From NCBI GenBank assembly GCA_023426865.1, contig JAEZBT010000251.1:1-14053 (forward strand): a stretch of 14,053 bases of DNA, given 5' to 3'. The DNA is from Actinomycetes bacterium (GTDB lineage: Bacteria > Actinomycetota > Actinomycetes > Actinomycetales > Cellulomonadaceae). The notes beneath the pieces are model-generated. The model was given only the letters and a program-made list of their open reading frames with translations. It was not told where the DNA came from and searched no databases. Below are positions 12,173 through 14,053 of this stretch, piece after piece. The translations under genes and the position numbers were made by a program. Positions within the stretch are counted from its first letter, which is position 1. Every line of letters starts with the position of its first letter.

Positions 12173-13981
12173 ATGCAGAAGCGACCCAGGAGACGGGGTC
12201 TCCGTCGCGCAGTGTCGTTGTTCGCACTCACGTCCTTGACCGCCGGTTCCCTCGCACTCGCACCGGCGGCGTTCGCCGACGACGGACCTGTGGAGGGCGC
12301 GACCGTCACGGCGAACCCCGACTCGCCGACGGGCTACACAGTCACGTTCGTCTACCACAACCCCGATGCCACGCAGGTCCGCCTGGCCGGCGACCTGACC
12401 CTGCTCGACCTGGCCACCGGCAGCACGCGCTACCAGCCCGAGGCGTGGCAGACCGGCCGGTACCACGCCGGCGGCACCGAGTTCCTCCGGGACATGACCA
12501 GGGACGCCGAGGGGTACTGGTCGGTGACCGTCCCCCTGCACGCCGGCAACCTCAGCTACTGGTACCGGGTCTGGGACCCGACCCAGGGCTGGGTGAACAA
12601 GCGGATCTGGGACCCCGCCTCGTCGAACCCCCGCCCGCCGGGTGACGCCTCGTTCCGTGTGCGGAACAACGACGTGCTCGACTCGGTCCAGGTGCCCTAC
12701 GACGCGAAGCAGAACGACCCCATCCTGGAGACCCGCGCGCAGTACGAGGTGCCCGTCGCCGACGAGGCGCAGCGCGGCAGCGTGCACTACGAGGAGTACA
12801 CGACGATCCTCGGTGACGACGGCCACTACCTCGGCATCTACCTGCCGGCCGGGTACGACCCCGACCGCGCCGAGCCCTACAAGGTCGTCTACCTGTCGCA
12901 CGGCATCTTCGGCGACGAGACCGACTTCATGGTCCCGGTGGGTGTCCCGACCATCCTGGACAACATGACGGCACGCGGCGAGATCGAGCCGACCGTCGTG
13001 GTCACCATGGGCAACCACTTCACGGGCACGAGCCTCGGGTTCGGCTCGTACAACCGGCAGAACGCGGCCGACAACCTCGTGCAGGTGATCCTCCCGTACA
13101 TGGAGAGCCACTACAACGTCTCCAACGAGCGTGAGGGACGCGCCTACGGCGGCTTCTCCTACGGCGGGATGACCGGTGGGTTCGTCATGAACTCCTACCC
13201 GACGACATTCGGCTACTACGGGCACTTCTCCGGCAACCCGTCACTCACGTCCGCGCAGTACGACGCCTTCGCGGCGGCGGTCGGTACCAACGGTTCGCTC
13301 GTCTTCCTCGGCAACGGCGTCTTCGAGGGTCCCCTGACGGGCGCCAACACCATCGCCGACAACTTCCGGGCCCGGGGCATCCCGGCCGCGACGGCGCAGG
13401 TGCCCGGTGCGCACGACGGCATGACGGCCGGCCAGCTGTTCACGATCTTCGCGCGCGACTACCTGTGGTCGAACGCGGACATGCGTGACGGTGTGCCCGT
13501 CCAGGCGGAGATCCCCGAGGGCGAGGACGGAGTCCTCGCGCTGACGGTGGCGGACTTCGGTGACGCCGTGCAGCTGTCGGCGCCGGAGAACGTCGGTGAC
13601 CGCTTGCGGCTGACCGGTGAGCTGCCGGAGGTCACGGTGACCGACTCGCGGACCGCGGCGCAGGCAGGGACGGGCGGTTGGGCGGTGTCCGGCCAGGCCG
13701 ACACGTTCGACTCTGCCAGCCGTTCGCTGACCGCCGACCACCTGGGGTGGACCCCGACGGTGCTGACGCCGCGGCCGGGCCTGACGGCCGGTGCCGCGGT
13801 CGCCACGGTCATGGACGCCGGTCCGGGTCTGGCGACGCCGTCGCGGCTGGCCGCGGCCGACGCCGAGGGTCGCTGGGGTTCGGCGACCGTGGGCGCCGAC
13901 CTGCTGATGGAGGTGCCCACCGACATCCAGCCGGGCACCTACACCGGCATGGTGACGCTGTCCCTGTTCCCCGTCGACTGA
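12173..13981 (+). CDS. secreted CE1-like esterase (feruloyl/acetyl esterase type) with early-set and WxL-like surface domains
   Basis: The product is 602 residues. A Sec signal peptide (MQKRPRRRGLRR, then a hydrophobic core, with likely cleavage after AFA at 35) sends it out of the cell. Residues about 42-165 form an early-set, CBM48-like domain (TGYTVTFVYHNPDATQVRLAG, AEGYWSVTVPLHAG, YWYRVWDP). Residues about 200-435 are an esterase D / CE1-type alpha/beta hydrolase: GIYLPAGYDP, VVYLSHGIFG, nucleophile Ser329 in GGFSYGGM, and His414 in GAHDG. The usual acid Asp is not evident; the aligned spot reads GNGVFE, where Glu385 may serve. Residues about 448-602 resemble actinobacterial WxL-like beta-sandwich surface domains (TVTDSR, GGWAVSGQ, LGWTP, and the ending MVTLSLFPVD). 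The ATG at 12173 has GAGGGAG upstream. It may deacylate plant polysaccharides while attached to the cell surface. Confidence 0.87.
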   Translation: MQKRPRRRGLRRAVSLFALTSLTAGSLALAPAAFADDGPVEGATVTANPDSPTGYTVTFVYHNPDATQVRLAGDLTLLDLATGSTRYQPEAWQTGRYHAGGTEFLRDMTRDAEGYWSVTVPLHAGNLSYWYRVWDPTQGWVNKRIWDPASSNPRPPGDASFRVRNNDVLDSVQVPYDAKQNDPILETRAQYEVPVADEAQRGSVHYEEYTTILGDDGHYLGIYLPAGYDPDRAEPYKVVYLSHGIFGDETDFMVPVGVPTILDNMTARGEIEPTVVVTMGNHFTGTSLGFGSYNRQNAADNLVQVILPYMESHYNVSNEREGRAYGGFSYGGMTGGFVMNSYPTTFGYYGHFSGNPSLTSAQYDAFAAAVGTNGSLVFLGNGVFEGPLTGANTIADNFRARGIPAATAQVPGAHDGMTAGQLFTIFARDYLWSNADMRDGVPVQAEIPEGEDGVLALTVADFGDAVQLSAPENVGDRLRLTGELPEVTVTDSRTAAQAGTGGWAVSGQADTFDSASRSLTADHLGWTPTVLTPRPGLTAGAAVATVMDAGPGLATPSRLAAADAEGRWGSATVGADLLMEVPTDIQPGTYTGMVTLSLFPVD

Positions 13982-14024
13982 CCGGGAACGGAACGAAGCA
14001 GGGTGTGTCCGGGCCGCCCCCCCG

Positions 14025-14049
14025 CCCGCCGGGGACCCCCCCCGGCGGG
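14025..14049 (+). terminator. 10-bp GC hairpin after the secreted esterase gene
   Basis: Perfect arms CCCGCCGGGG (14025-14034) and CCCCGGCGGG (14040-14049) flank a 5-nt loop, 43 bp after the stop codon. The position suits a transcription terminator, although only G residues follow before the window ends, so a T run cannot be judged. Confidence 0.5.
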
Positions 14050-14053
14050 GGGG

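Noticed and set aside
10455..12227. Long minus-strand frame across the regulator and the following gap
   Set aside because: Low-complexity Arg/Pro/Gly/Asp protein opposite a good helix-turn-helix gene; no start context.
1..14053. CRISPR array, tRNA, rRNA, transposase, integrase, phage or toxin-antitoxin genes
   Set aside because: No regularly spaced repeats, no RNA gene signatures and no mobile-element proteins were seen on either strand. The window reads as ordinary chromosomal operons.

Overview
The window is very GC-rich DNA with compact operons, GTG starts, good AGGAG-type ribosome sites and many 4-nt ATGA/GTGA overlaps. This points to a high-GC actinobacterium. The carbohydrate-esterase content and a secreted esterase with an actinobacterial surface-type C-terminal domain fit a plant-polymer degrader such as Cellulomonas or a relative. 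That placement is inference, because no rRNA or marker gene is present.

Region 1 (1-3734, + strand) begins with the C-terminal end of a TetR-like regulator. A two-gene signalling unit follows: a FIST-domain sensor protein and, 10 nt later, a GAF-GAF-GGDEF-EAL cyclic-di-GMP enzyme. The GGDEF and EAL catalytic residues look intact, but the usual RxxD inhibitory site is missing and the EAL domain carries a Gly/Ser-rich loop.

Region 2 (3735-6248, - strand) is an operon read leftwards: a soluble alpha/beta hydrolase, a CE7-type acetyl esterase, and a DUF3237 protein joined to the esterase by an ATGA overlap. Downstream of it lies a possible 30-residue hydrophobic peptide that ends in Cys.

Region 3 (6249-11675, + strand) is divergent from region 2 across about 205 bp. 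It encodes a CUT1-type sugar ABC importer: a lipoprotein binding protein and two permeases, with no ATPase. An HSL-type cytoplasmic esterase overlaps the last permease gene by 4 nt. A PucR-like helix-turn-helix regulator follows, apparently coupled through a 12-codon leader ORF that has a strong Shine-Dalgarno sequence.

Region 4 (11676-14053) is a 497-bp non-coding stretch with palindromes and an AT-rich promoter-like patch. It leads to a secreted CE1-like esterase with an N-terminal early-set (CBM48-like) domain and a C-terminal WxL-like surface domain. The ribosome site of this gene sits in the loop of a perfect inverted repeat. The window ends inside a 10-bp GC hairpin and a G run.

Taken together, regions 2-4 look like an ester-processing uptake locus. 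A secreted esterase works outside the cell, a dedicated importer brings in a (possibly acylated) oligosaccharide, and three cytoplasmic hydrolases plus a DUF3237 protein act inside, under a local regulator. No glycoside hydrolase is present in the window. The substrate is not determined by the sequence; acetylated or feruloylated xylo-oligosaccharides are a reasonable guess only.
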